From Stereum hirsutum FP-91666 SS1 (taxonomy: Eukaryota; Basidiomycota; Agaricomycetes; Russulales; Stereaceae): a DNA stretch of 64,000 bases. This document shows, one piece after another, positions 1-11,934 of the stretch (its first letter is position 1; the number at the start of each line of letters is the position of its first letter). Both the position numbers and the translations under genes were made by a program. The DNA lies in assembly GCF_000264905.1 (NCBI RefSeq), contig NW_006763147.1, positions 644,302-708,301 of the forward strand. Direction: 5' to 3'. Below the pieces are notes generated by a model. It ran no database searches, was not told the origin of the DNA, and worked only from the letters and a program-made list of their open reading frames with translations.

Positions 1-987
1 TGTAGTGGCTTTCCATTGGAATTTTTTCGGATTACAGTTGTCCATACGAACTCGTGAAACTCGAGCCTCAACTCAGACCCGGCTCAACTTACATACCTGC
101 AGCCTTAAGTTCTGACTGATGTTAAAGGTAAGTTTGAGTATATACCATCGATGCAATTCGACTCTTTTACACCTTTTCCTCCATCCTGTACAATAAAATT
201 GGAGTTTCCGTCAATGGCGGCCGAAAAATCCTAGGGAGGGCCCAGTGGCACCAACCTCGCCACCTCTGCGACCCGTTCGGCAGTCCCCGAGGTCCGTTGT
301 TTCACACATATTACTCATTATAATCTTCGCCCAGCTACTTTTGCGAATGGTGGATGTTCTATATACTAAAATATGGCTATCGTAATACATATAAATATGC
401 TGAACTACTCGAGAGGCCGCGTAACCTAGAGAAAAATACATATACCAACTGTCATTCGCGCAGATGTCATCCGTGCGGATTGACCATCCGTGGATATTCT
501 TCCCACGGATCTCTGGATGCATCCGGATGCATCCAGGGAAAGCCCTGGGTTCAACACCATCAGTAGACTCGGATATAGTTCAATTCTTATCGCTGGCTTT
601 CTCACCCGTAAAGTCCAAGTAAAGCCTGCCACAGCTATCTGTGACAAACTTCATGTGTTTTATTATGCACTGGAACTACTGGAATACAATACCTTTCACA
701 GGTTTCCCACTCTCAGCGCTAAGCAAAGGTCCGGGCACATACGATGCAGCGGCGCTTCCTCTGCTCCTCCGAAGGCCTGACCTGCTCAGACCTTGCTTCT
801 TCCACCTGCTGCTCGACTTTGGATTGGCTTCTCGAGGCCACGTATTATTCATGTTCCCAATGTTCCCAGAGCTGCCCGAGTTGTTGATGACTAGACCTTC
901 GTTACACGATCTATAAGTTCTATGCTTTGCACAGAGCACGAAGTTCACACCATCTCTTTATTTTCTTCCATACTGCTCTCTAGAGAA
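1..987. other. No gene recognised
   Basis: No conserved reading frame was found on either strand. The overlapping short open frames around 350-650 arise from a palindromic stretch and look like chance frames. Confidence 0.5.
513..536. repeat. 24-bp perfect palindrome
   Basis: Positions 513-536 read identically on both strands, with GGATGCATCC repeated in each half. Partly related ATCCGTGG/CCACGGAT pieces lie just upstream (about 475-510). It could be a cruciform-forming site or the end of a decayed inverted-repeat element. No function is claimed. Confidence 0.7.
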
Positions 988-3358
988 ATGGATTCTGGTC
1001 CTGTCTCGTTTCCGGCCGTTGATAACACTGTAAGCTTCAGCATCGTGGATTGCACAGATACGGCTCATATGCTCTATTTTATGGAGGTTGGCGCCTTGTT
1101 CATCGGTACCCTGTGCGTACATTCTATGACTAACCAGACTCTGAGACGCTCATTGCGTACAAATCGTCTACTAGATTCGGTGGCGTGTATGTTTTCAGAA
1201 AATACCCTTTGCCATGGTTTGCTTAGTATACATGCTCGAGCAGATTCTGGGGGGTCGTTTGCATGCAAACGTACCAGTACTACATGGTACGCTTTCTCGT
1301 GTCACTCCAGATTCAACGCGATGCGGTACTGATAACAAGCCTGACTAGATGTACTCGGCAGATCGCCTATTCTTGAAAATAGTGGTAGGTTATCAAACTT
1401 CTTTCGTGACGGGCGATGCAGATCATGATTAACCATCTCACAGGTTGGCGCCCTCCTGTAGAGAAATTTGACTTGAACATGAAACGAGTGGAGAGAGAAA
1501 CTGACTCGCTCACTAGACCGTATCTGCAACCGTTTAAAACGACTTTAAAACGGTGATCGGACCAGTCGTCGAGTCCCGTTGGGCTTTAGCGAGGTCAAAA
1601 AATTCTTTGCAGATACGGTCTACTCTCTCCTTCAGGAGTTTTAACACTTTCCATCAGGTGCTTGTTTCGCACGTCACCTACTCCTACGCGATCAGCCAGT
1701 ATGCGAATACGGCCTTCCTTGACAAAGTATTATGGTGAAATAACCATACTCCAGTCTTATGTTTTATGGTTGCGACTGACTTCACCATAAGGAGCCTGAA
1801 ACTGCAAGTTCTTCCGGAGGTATGCAAAGGACTTTCTACTTCGTTTTTCTCAGTAGTCTTGCTCATGATCTTTCGACAAGGCTTTGATCGGGCTGATATC
1901 GCAGAGGTAAGTTTGCCCTTTCACTAGTAATAATACCCTCTATCGACTCCATCGACACACAGCTTTTTTGTCGTCCGAATATATCATCGTCGGTATCACT
2001 TATCGTGCTTTCCATGGACTTTGACGCGACTTACACATCGGAACCAGTGAGTAAGCGCAACTGGCTCGTCGTGACTGCCATTGTAAGTCATGTCGTCGAT
2101 CGGCCTTGATGAGATTGAATGCTCACTGCCCATCGAAGACTTGCTTGGTAGCCGCCGAGTTTGTGCTAAGCATAGGTAAGCGCTTCCGTCTCGTACAATA
2201 GTCACTTTCTCAAGAAAATTTGTCTACAGTTTACTTCGCGAAATCGTCAGTTCTTGTCCCGTGTCCAAGTTATTGGAACCTGGTGTTATACGTTGAATGC
2301 AGGTGGAGCGTCTCCAACTTCGACGCGATCGACACATTAGAGGTGAAGCGCAAGATTCTGCTTCATCGAACTCCATAAACTCTCTGACATTGTATACTTA
2401 CAGACGCTGTCGCGCTCGGTCAACGCTGTCGGTGCAGCGGGTGACATCGGCATCTCTGGGATCATAATGGTTCAGCTACATCGATATAAGACGGGTCTCA
2501 AACGGTGAGACTTCTTTAGAAGCGGTGGATGTCATTACTGAATATTATAGCAGATCTACTATCGTTCTCAATCGACTTATCCTCTATTCTATGACTACCG
2601 GTCTAATAACCAGGTGAGTGTGTTATCTGTTGAGAGATTTATCTTACATACTGCTAAAACTCGTGCAGTATCTGCGCTATAGCGTCACTAATCTCGGTAT
2701 GCGAGAATTTGTTTGACTCTTTGAATCATCGAATTTGAAGCGGCTAGCAGATTAGCGCATGGCCCAGGACACTCATCTTCGTCGCATTCTACACGATCCT
2801 TGGACGAGGTAAGCTCATCTATCCAACCCTATCGTTTAGCCCTCAATTCTGAGCTCATATCTTCTAGTCTACAATACCTCAGCACTCGCGACGTTTGTAT
2901 TCAGGTCTGATCTATTCCTACGCTCGCCAGGACTCACGAGTACACCAACAACAATACAGGCTGAACGCGCGGGAGAAGTTCAGAGAGAAGTTGGCTATGC
3001 CGAGCCCGACCACTTTCCCGCAATCCATTGTCTTCGCACTAGGTGTCTCAGCTGCAAATCATCGAGATCCAGACGAGTCACGTTCGTATGAGAACAGTAA
3101 TCACACATCCGGATCCCATGCAGGTGCATTATCGGGCCAGGAATTGTAGCAAAGGAGATGATACGCAGTTCGATGCACATTCGAACTTGAACGTGAGTGC
3201 CTACTATTCTCGTATTTTAAGAGAAAAATACGCTGATGAGCTCGCGCAACATGCAGTTACAGGATCACGGTGATACTTTCAGCCGCGACATTGAGCAAGG
3301 AGTGATGAAGAATGAGACGGAGAAGTATGAGCCCTCTGTTTTATCTGATCAGCCGTGA
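988..3358 (+). CDS. DUF6534-type seven-helix membrane protein
   Basis: This is a predicted plasma-membrane protein of the DUF6534 family, common in Agaricomycetes; its function is unknown. I could splice it into 21 exons, giving 340 aa with all phases closing: 988-1029, 1087-1112, 1244-1286, 1349-1384, 1444-1457, 1636-1734, 1792-1819, 1881-1906, 1963-1988, 2048-2082, 2139-2175, 2230-2245, 2303-2342, 2404-2504, 2554-2613, 2669-2696, 2751-2808, 2868-2904, 2960-3085, 3150-3192, 3257-3358. Family landmarks in order are DNTVGALFIGTL, QTYQYYM, SFNTFHQVLVSHV, QSFFVVRIYHLS, NAVGAAGDIGI, STIVLNRLILYSMTTGLITS and ALATFVFRLNARE, followed by a polar C-terminal tail. Start chosen because MDSGPV..AVDNT precedes the family's VGALFIGTL block. 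Exons as short as 14 and 16 nt make it easy to miss. It stands alone, convergent with the peroxidase gene to its right. Confidence 0.88.
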
Positions 3359-3810
3359 CCATGCAGCCGTAAAAGTTTCTAGGCACGAAATACATGATAG
3401 CATGAATCTACTCGCTGGGACGAGGCCTATGATGACAAGTGAGAATACCGTAGATCGTCCTGAGTGGCGTTCTCAACATATGAAGACATACTCTTCCGTC
3501 TTACTTCCCATCATGCTGACCTATTCGATGATACTCACTACTAGTATGACATCAACTTTCCGATCTCCAGGCCTGCAAGTCCAGTGCTGGGCACCATAAA
3601 ACCAGTTATAATATTCACCGAACAAACGTACCGAATCCGCGCTTGGTCGCGACTCCAGCGCGGTCCCACTCATATATGTACATACACATGGAAACCAAGT
3701 AAAAAGGGGAAATGAGGTGTGTATATGTGTTGTGTCTGCATTTAAGACCCAGGACTACCACGCATAAACAGGTTAGAAACACAAAAAGCAAGTTCAAACA
3801 GTGAAGGTAC

Positions 3811-5612
3811 TTACACCGGAGGGACGGAGGTCTCGGGACCGGGGAGGGTCTGGAGAGTGGGGAAAGGCTCCGTGTCGCACTAGTTAAGCCTACAGTAAGC
3901 TCAGCGATCAGACATAGACCAATAGGAAGGCGTACAGCCTGCTGGATATCACGTCGACTGAACGTGGCGGGGAAGACAGCCTGTCCCTTGAAGGGAGCGG
4001 GGACAGGGATGACATCGGAACAGTCAACGAGAGTGTCTGGTTGTCCGAGGAGCTCAAGCTTGTGCATCACAGCCTTGAACTGAGTCTGCATGCGGGTCTG
4101 GTCGTCTGCCTTGGTTGTTAGAGATAGAGATGGAGGCTGAGGGGACGATAGAATCTACGTACTGATCATAGCCTGCCACAAGCAAGCAGTACGGGAGTCT
4201 GTCGAAACAAAGATTAGGATCGCTTTCACTGGAACATCTGGCCGAGGACACTTACCACGGGAGAGCTCAAAGTCGGACTGAAGACGCATCTCTCCGGGGA
4301 TGGGCGATAAAACTTCACCAGCTTGAGAGCCATTGCTAGGGAAAAAAGAAGCATCAGAGAACGGCCCCAGAAGAGTGAGCGGATAACGTACCCGGGGAAC
4401 AACGACCCCTTCAACAAGGTCTCAACGAAGAACTGAGTGTCACTTAGATCATTCGTGTGAGTATGGATATTATGCCTTGAGCACACGACGATTCTTACAA
4501 GGTGAAAGGGGTGGTGTCGAAAGGAGTCCCGGGAATGGTCTAGTTGGTGACATTCAGTTAGGCAGACCTTACTAACATCTCTCAATGACATACCGTGTCG
4601 ATCTCGTCCTATAGAGTCCATCTATCAGCTTATGTATCAATGGAACGACTAGATGAAATCGAACATACCGCAGCAGCGACGGTGTGGGACGATAGCAGGG
4701 CCACGATCTCAGGGACCTCGAAGCCGGCATCGGTGAACCTCTCAATGATAGCGTCAACAGAGTCCGTGGGCTCGGGTACAGTCAGATCAGCAGCGGGCTC
4801 CGTAGGCGGGGGACGACCAAAGAAGAAGTCGAGCTGAGGAGCGCCGGGGCAATTGGCCGTCCCGACAGCGGCAGCCAAGTGGACGAAGTCACCAGCGGAC
4901 AAGTTCGTGGTCTGGAAGACAGGGAATTGCACGGAGGTGATGTCGTCAATTCTGTGGGAAAATGTCAACATCGATCCATGTCAATTCTCAGGAATAAGAC
5001 TGACCCAATGTTGGCGTCTGTTGAACTGTAAGTCAGAGAAATATTACAAATGAGACGAGTGATAACCACTCACGGAATTGCAACTCAGTGGCGTTGAACA
5101 CCAAGATGGAACCGTCGGCGCCATCACCCCTGTGATATACATGATGAGTAGATGGAAACCAAGTGGAACGACGAAGTCACGAACTTATCAACTGTCGAGA
5201 GAGGTCAGTGAGAGTATCATCCGATGTCTAAGCAGGAGTGCTCACCGAAATTCGACCAGCCAATCGCGTCGTGGAAGCTCAGACGAAGAGCAGAGTGAGC
5301 CTAATAATTCCAACCAGTCAGGATCAGTGTATTCGTCCAAGTAGAACCTGTTCGAACCTCTTCACCGCACTGAGCACCGTCGAACAGGTTCTCTTGGAGA
5401 TTGGCAACGACGGGGAACAGCTCTATAGCAAGAAAATTAGTTTACACACACTAGGCATAACAGTAATGAGGGAAACGTTACTGACGGCAACAGACAGCGT
5501 TAGCGGTGACATTTCCGTCGGCGCAGGTAACCTTCGGTGGAGGAGCGGCCTGAGCGACATGGACTGCGCCAAGAGCGAGAGCGACGATGGCGGAAAGCTG
5601 AGCAAAAGCCAT
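3811..5612 (-). CDS. Class II heme peroxidase (AA2), copy 1
   Basis: Secreted fungal peroxidase, 355 aa in 14 exons: 5612-5486, 5422-5358, 5300-5246, 5191-5185, 5129-5074, 5017-5005, 4951-4669, 4608-4594, 4539-4499, 4442-4392, 4335-4256, 4198-4163, 4105-3936, 3879-3811. A signal peptide (MAFAQLSAIVALALG..QA, about 1-22) is followed by eight cysteines, as in short manganese/versatile peroxidases. Distal Arg70 and His74 sit in LRLSFHDA, the calcium loop is GDGADGS, and proximal His197 is in SSHTVAAAD. By family alignment the manganese ligands are Glu63, Ser67 (normally Glu) and Asp203. The surface catalytic Trp of lignin/versatile peroxidases is Ala192. It is therefore an atypical Mn peroxidase or generic peroxidase rather than a classical MnP, VP or LiP. 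Intact; exon 4 is 7 nt, exon 6 is 13 nt and exon 8 (DEIDT) is 15 nt. A same-strand paralog follows about 2.4 kb upstream. Confidence 0.93.
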
Positions 5613-5690
5613 TGGATGGTTGGTTCTGGAGGATTGTCCGAGAGGAGACTGGGGTGTTCCTGCTGAGTCTTGACCATGGCATGGCCCGCC

Positions 5691-5696
5691 TTTATA
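5691..5696 (-). promoter_or_regulatory. TATA box of peroxidase copy 1
   Basis: TATAAA on the minus strand lies about 80 nt before the ATG at 5612. The matching element of the paralog is at nearly the same distance, and the stretch between TATA and ATG is similar in both genes. Confidence 0.6.
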
Positions 5697-7987
5697 TCAT
5701 TCATCATGTCGTACTCCGCCCAATAGCAGGACTGTCGTTTGCATCATGGAGGCTAGTGTGAAGCATCGAGGAAAAGAGTTGACCTTCAGACCTAAGTCCG
5801 GCTGGAGCTTGGGGAGCAGAAACCGTCGGGAAGGTATTGCATGCCATTGCAGCGGCGGCAGATTCGTCAGACTTGGCCAATGAAAAGATCCATTTGACTA
5901 ACTTGAAGGAACGAAGATTGCATGTTTGGGTGGTTAGAGAGATGTGAGATGAATGGCGGTGGGCAATACAAATCCCTTGGTGCCAATGACAGATACAGAA
6001 AGCGGATAAAGCGGATCCTGCATCATGGCACTCACCCACCGATGAGAGCCTCGACGGGGTCGACACATGGAAGCTTGTGGTCATTGATGAGTCGTAGACA
6101 ACTGAGTTGAGATCTGGCGAGCAAAAAACTGCTAGGATAGAGAATTGCAAACCAGAGTATCGAGTTACCCTACTTGTGTCCCATCGCAACAGTTGACGGG
6201 AAGAGCTCTAGTCCGATTTCTGGAATAAATGCAGTCATTTACTTCAACCTTCATTCATAGGTTTGAAAGTTCAATTACACGTATGAGCTTCGCGTACCTG
6301 CTTAGCACTTCTGTATGTGGCCAAAACTGACTGTCGGTTTGCGCTGTCTCGATGACAAGTCATTGCCCCATGCTCTGGAACGCAAGAATAGCCCGTGGGA
6401 CGAGATGGTTACCGCATAATTAGATTCTTTTGTCAATCGTCTGAAAAGTGAAGCGTAGGGAGAGGCTGGAGTTGACCATGTCACATATGTCTGACTGCGC
6501 GACAAAGAGGTTCATTTACACATTTGGTCATGTACATACGGCGACTTCAGCTCAGCACCTCACCTACCGTCAATGGATTGCAGTGGAGACCAATCATGCA
6601 TTTCACAGGAAAAGTAAAAGACGAGCGTTTGTTCCAGAGCCTAGGCATAGAGTACTCATGCTGATGAGCAGATATAGCTTATTTTGTTATGGTGGTAGAT
6701 GATGAACGCCATATAGAGAACAACCGCATGAGGGCTGGGGAAGGCTCAACCTTGCCATCCCCTCGTTTGTGGCATACCAGTGGAAGGGGATGGGGGAAGA
6801 GAGGAGACGTATCTCCAAACGAACATCCAGGTCGCCGCGCTCGTCCCAAGGAGTTGCTGGCATATCGAACCGCGGAGCTCACGGAAGCCACTCGGGGTGA
6901 GGCATAGAATTTGTCAATGCGACAAAGCCACCGCAACATTGGCATTCTTCTTACCGCAGACAATGTGAGTCTGCATATACATCATTATACCTCCGTAAAA
7001 GCTTAGTGCAAAGCCAAATACAACATTTCGCAAGCACAGAGGAATGTCTGTTTTTATAAGACTTTTGTCGTCCACGAGTTAGCAGCTTGAACGCCGGTAC
7101 CGCCAAGAGCACGAAGCACGGGTGAAGCAATCTAGCGATTCCCGGCGGCTCTCCAAGACTACTCCCAAGCTGTGAGATTGCGAATGATCCTTGACACAGA
7201 GAGTTGGGCCTGACCTGCTCGTACGAGCCTTTTCTATGATTCATCTGCAACCAGCATGCACCTCGCAACATGACTCAGTTTGGTCCCGCGAGTCCACGCT
7301 TGCCAGCAAGACGTACGTACGATTGCCAGATCCTGCCAGATCCCCCTTCGAGTTACGTGGAAGTCGGATTGAATTCGAGAGGGGAGGTACACCAGAGGAA
7401 AGAGAAATTGCTTGCGAGTGTTCTTGTCGTAAATCAACGTCGCGGTCGGATTCGAAGGATGAGTCGGAGCTTCGGGTCGTTCCGGCTAGATTCCGACAAC
7501 AATAAATTTCCAAAATAATAGTTCTCCGCGGCTGTCCGACCTGAATGCTTTGCGCAAATATATTATCTTCCCTGACATCCCACATACCGATTTATCCGTC
7601 CGTCATATGTCATGCGACTCCTCAACCACAGGGAGAGATGACCAATACTACCGGCCGATCAAGATGGCTACTGCCAGTGGGTTACTTACTACTTACTGGC
7701 AAGGCTCAACGCAATCACCTTCGTTCTTCAACTTCAAGCTGGATATTCTAGGCAATGGAGAGAAGAATGTAGGGGATGAAATACAAATATTTCCTTCAAG
7801 TAAATAAACGAGCCACAAGCGTGCTTGATTGCGACTTCGACCCAATTATACCCATGCATACATACACACAAAGACCCATAGAGAAGAGAGAAGCATGGAA
7901 AATCGTCGATCTTATCATCAAGAGCCGGGGCTGCGACCGGAAAGGGAATGAGATGCTAAGAATTACAATAGATGGTGACGAGAGCAC
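5697..7987. other. Intergenic region between peroxidases
   Basis: It contains the upstream region of copy 1 and the 3' flank of copy 2. No open frame here carries recognisable motifs on either strand. Confidence 0.5.
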
Positions 7988-9804
7988 TTACACAGGAGGG
8001 ACGGAGGTCTCGGGACCGGGAAGAGTCTGGAGAGTGGGGAACGGCTCGAGAAGGCACTGGACAAGCCTACAGTCAGCGCTCTGCTTAGCCATGAACTAGT
8101 AGAGGGAACATACAGCTTGCTGGATGTCACGTCGACTGAACGTGGCGGGGAAAACAGCCTGTCCCTTGAAGGGGGCGGGGACAGGAATAACATCGGAACA
8201 GTCAACGAGGGTGTCGGGTTGTCCGAGGAGCTCGAGTTTATGCATCGCAGCCTTGAATTGAGTCTGCATGCGGGTCTGGTCGTCTGCATGTTCCGTCAGA
8301 CTAGGCCGGAAAAGTAGAGAAGAGGAACTACACACTGATCATGGCTTGCCACAAGCAAGCAGTTCGAGGGTCTAGGATTACGCTGGTCAGACACTGATGA
8401 CTGAGGAACTGAGCATTCAGCTGTCACAGACTCACCGCGCGAGAGCTCGAAATCGGACTGGAGACGCATCTCTCCATGAATGGGTGACAAAACCTCGCCG
8501 GCCTGAGAGCCGTTACTGGACGAAGTATGATATTAGACAGTGTCCCTGACCTAGATGCAGAGACTGATATACCCGGGGAATAACGATCCTTTCAACAACG
8601 TCTCGACGAAGAACTGAGTGTCGCTAAAATAGTCTACGTAAGTATCGAGATGACCTGAGATTCATGAAGTGGCTCACAAGGTAAAGGGGGTCGTGTCGAA
8701 GGGAGTTCCAGGAATGGTCTGGTTTATGACAGCGTATCAGTTCATAGACCCGAGTCCGCATTCATATCTTTCGAACTCGTACCGTGTCGATTTCGTCCTA
8801 AAGAAATATCAGCCATCAACTCTGGGTTCAAGGGATGAGTGATTAGGAAGGGACTTACTGCTGCAGCAACGGTGTGAGACGACAGTAGAGCGACGATCTC
8901 GTCAACGCTGAAGCCGGCATCCGCAAATCTCTCAATGATAGCATCGACGGAGTCAGTAGGCTCTGGAACAGTCAGGTCGGGGGCAGGGGCAACGGGCGGG
9001 GCGCGTCCAAAGAAAAAGTCGAGCTGGGGAGCACCTGGGCAGTTGGCCGTGCCCACAGCCGCAGCCAAGTGGACGAAGTCACCAGCGGATAAATTTGTAG
9101 TCTGGAACACCGGGAACTGCTCGGAGGTAATGTCGTCAATCCTGCGGCTGATATTTCAGTACTCGCTTGTCTCTTCCCCAAAGGGTGCGCCTTACCCGAT
9201 ATTAGCGTCTGTGAGATATGTCTGTCAGGAAAATTTGAGCAAAAACGAAGAGATGGTTCATGACCTACGGAATTTCAGTTCAGTGGCATTGAACACCAAG
9301 ATGGAACCGTCAGCTCCTCCACCCCTTCAGAAAAAAGTTAGTATTTAGCGAGGGATAGAAAATCGATGAATCACATACTTTCCGCCTAGAAACAATATCT
9401 TAGTCAGTGATTTGCACTACGAAACGAGAGACCTTGCATACCGTGGATTGAGAACCCGATTGCGTCGTGGAAACTAAGACGAAGAGCAGAGTGTGCCTAA
9501 TAAATTGAACCGATCAGTGACCGTACGTCGACCTCAAGCTATAATTCAAAACACCTCTTCACCACACTGTGCGCCATCGAACAAGTTCTCCTGGAGGATG
9601 GCTACCGCAGAGAACAGCTCTTTGACGAAAGCGTCAGCACAGGTATACTGAGCCATGAAAGGACGGGGATGACTGACGACAGCAGACAGCGTTGGCGGTT
9701 ACGTTACCGTCAGCACAGGTAACCTTCGGCGGAGGAGCAGCCTCGGCTACCTGGCTGGCAACGAGGGCGAGGGCCACGAGGGAGAGAAGCTGCGAGAAAT
9801 CCAT
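7988..9804 (-). CDS. Class II heme peroxidase (AA2), copy 2
   Basis: Tandem paralog of the gene to its left, also 355 aa in 14 exons of identical length: 9804-9678, 9619-9555, 9496-9442, 9385-9379, 9334-9279, 9208-9196, 9141-8859, 8797-8783, 8718-8678, 8623-8573, 8515-8436, 8371-8336, 8283-8114, 8056-7988. A signal peptide (MDFSQLLSLVALALVAS) precedes the same eight-cysteine fold, with distal R70/H74, proximal H197 and a GGGADGS calcium loop. The atypical residues recur: Ser67 at the usual second Mn-binding Glu and Ala192 at the catalytic-Trp position. Differences cluster after the distal helix (GFSIHGGKGGG versus GWSNFVDKGDG), in the FGRAPPVAP loop and at the C-terminus (LLEPFPTLQ). The gene is intact. 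Both copies probably act extracellularly on phenolic or lignin-derived substrates; that is inference from the family. Confidence 0.93.
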
Positions 9805-9877
9805 TGGAGAGCTGAGTCTGTCCTTCTTAGAGGAGACTGAAGTGTTCCTGTTGTATCCTGACCGTTAGACAGCCTGG

Positions 9878-9884
9878 TTTTATA
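9878..9884 (-). promoter_or_regulatory. TATA box of peroxidase copy 2
   Basis: TATAAAA on the minus strand lies about 75 nt upstream of the ATG at 9804, followed by a leader that resembles that of copy 1. Confidence 0.6.
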
Positions 9885-11934
9885 CCATTGGACCTCTGGA
9901 ATGTTGGACAATGAAATAGTAAATGTTGCAATCATGAGCTCCGGTATGAATTGTTGAAGGGAAAGACGGCGGTAGGAGTCGAGTCCAACCTGAAAATCTT
10001 GGGCAACAAAAGCCGCGGACAACGGTCACATACCGATGCAGTGGGCGGACCTGTCGCCTGTCCGGTTTCATGAGAATCAGCCAATGGAATGATGCGCTTG
10101 AGCACATGGAAAGGAAGAGGTCCGTACCTTTGAATACTCCGAAAGACGCGGTGAGGTTACTGGAAAGCATTGTAGAGGTATAAGGAGAGAAAGCACGCCC
10201 AAGGCAAGGGCATGCGCCCATCGACGAGAGTTGTCTCTACTGTGTGGACGGACAGATGGAAAATGATTTTTCATGGTATGTAGACTTCGAACGTGAAACA
10301 CTCACACAGGTCTGCCCAGTGCCCGCACTATATGTCTCCCAATGGTCAAAACTGACTATATGCAAGTTTGCAATGCAGTCGATGACGGCGAACGGAGATC
10401 CAGTACTCTGGAAAATACAGAAATAGAACGTGGGACCAGACGAAATCGGTCTTGCGGTATGCATGATTCAAAGACGATACAGTATATGCCAGTGATCACC
10501 CAAAGCCAGACGTTCAAGAAATTGGGAGGAGGTTAATATGATACCTGCATTGAGCTCTTACTATTTCGTTCAGTAGTACTGTATCGGGAGCTACGCGGTC
10601 GAGTCTCGAGAACAAGCTATGATACTAAAGTTGGAATATCAGAGACGTTCCAGCCCATCCGAGTCGTAAAGTTAGACTGCATTTACTCACGATCTCACGT
10701 CTTCACGACATATATATTCCTAGCCATGTGAAAGACCTTACACTGGCACGCTCGAAAACGGGTAACCATCGGCAAGAGTCTCACCTCTACTGCAAGGGCC
10801 GGTACGTCTTCACACCTTCAGCGTCGAACAAGAAATGATCCCAGAACCTGGGTAGCCTGAGTGCCACTGGTGAGTCTGCCCACTGTCTGCCCATCCCATA
10901 CCGCTCAGAGTTTCGAGCGTAGTTTCCTATGACCTAGTGTTGTAGAGAAAAATCACACGAACCGCCACCCATATGGGCGATGATTGTGCAAAAACTTGAA
11001 AAAGGCAGTGGAAAGCGAGTTCGACATGAGTGGCGATGACTCGAATTGTTCGGCCAATCGCCACGCGTCATTGACTCGCGCCGGCACTTGCCGACGCCAC
11101 ACCATTTCTTGCAAACACGAGGCCCGCACCATCGTTTCCTTATCGAGATTCCTATTGTTCACTAACGCCACTCGAACTCACGAACAAAGGCCGACAACTT
11201 CGAAAAAGGAGAGTTTACACGAAATCACACATTTACGTTTTATATACGAGTTCACACATTTATGTTTTATATCAAGGCGAAAGCCCCACCGGGACCCGCC
11301 GAACGAAACTCGGATTGCACGATGCACTTGTAAGTACTCAATAGGTACTGCGAAACTGAGAGTGAGGACGAACGAAGCTGACACGACGACGACGACGACT
11401 GACTACTACGGGATACGAGCGACAATGAGACTGGAACCAAAAAACCATCGTTGAGATGTGTATGGTGGAGACGAGGAGAGAGATAAATGTGGAGACAACT
11501 AAGATAAAGGTAAAGGCAAGAGGGGTAAAAACTTCTTCGGAGCGTTGACAGGACAGAGATTGAGGAATGGGATTTGCATAAAAGGGCATAGATGCATGAC
11601 GAAGGGAATAAACAAGGGGAATGGAATTGGAATTGGGGACTTTGGGGCAACTACTGGGGATACGACAGTACTCATAGCAGCAAGTGGATGTTGGGGGATG
11701 GGGAATGTGGGAATGTATGTTTTTACAGGAGTACTGAAGGGGTAACGTCCGATGACGTGTCAATGAGGAATGAGGGTAACATGGGGGAAGCATCACAACA
11801 AGCAAAGCGTCGATGGGAATAACGAAGAGACCAGATGAAACGGAAGGCGAGAGACGGAGACAACAGGGGGAGGCAGGAAACAAGAAGCGAGAGCGCACAC
11901 CGTTCGTATCAATGCGCATCATCTATGTTCGAGT
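9885..11934. other. Intergenic region
   Basis: It holds the upstream sequence of peroxidase copy 2 and the probable 3' UTR of the bZIP gene (roughly 11.3-11.9 kb, purine-rich on the + strand). No supported gene. Confidence 0.5.

Noticed and set aside
11338..11922. 194-codon frame on the minus strand
   Set aside because: Lies directly after the bZIP stop codon and is pyrimidine-rich on that strand; best read as 3' UTR.
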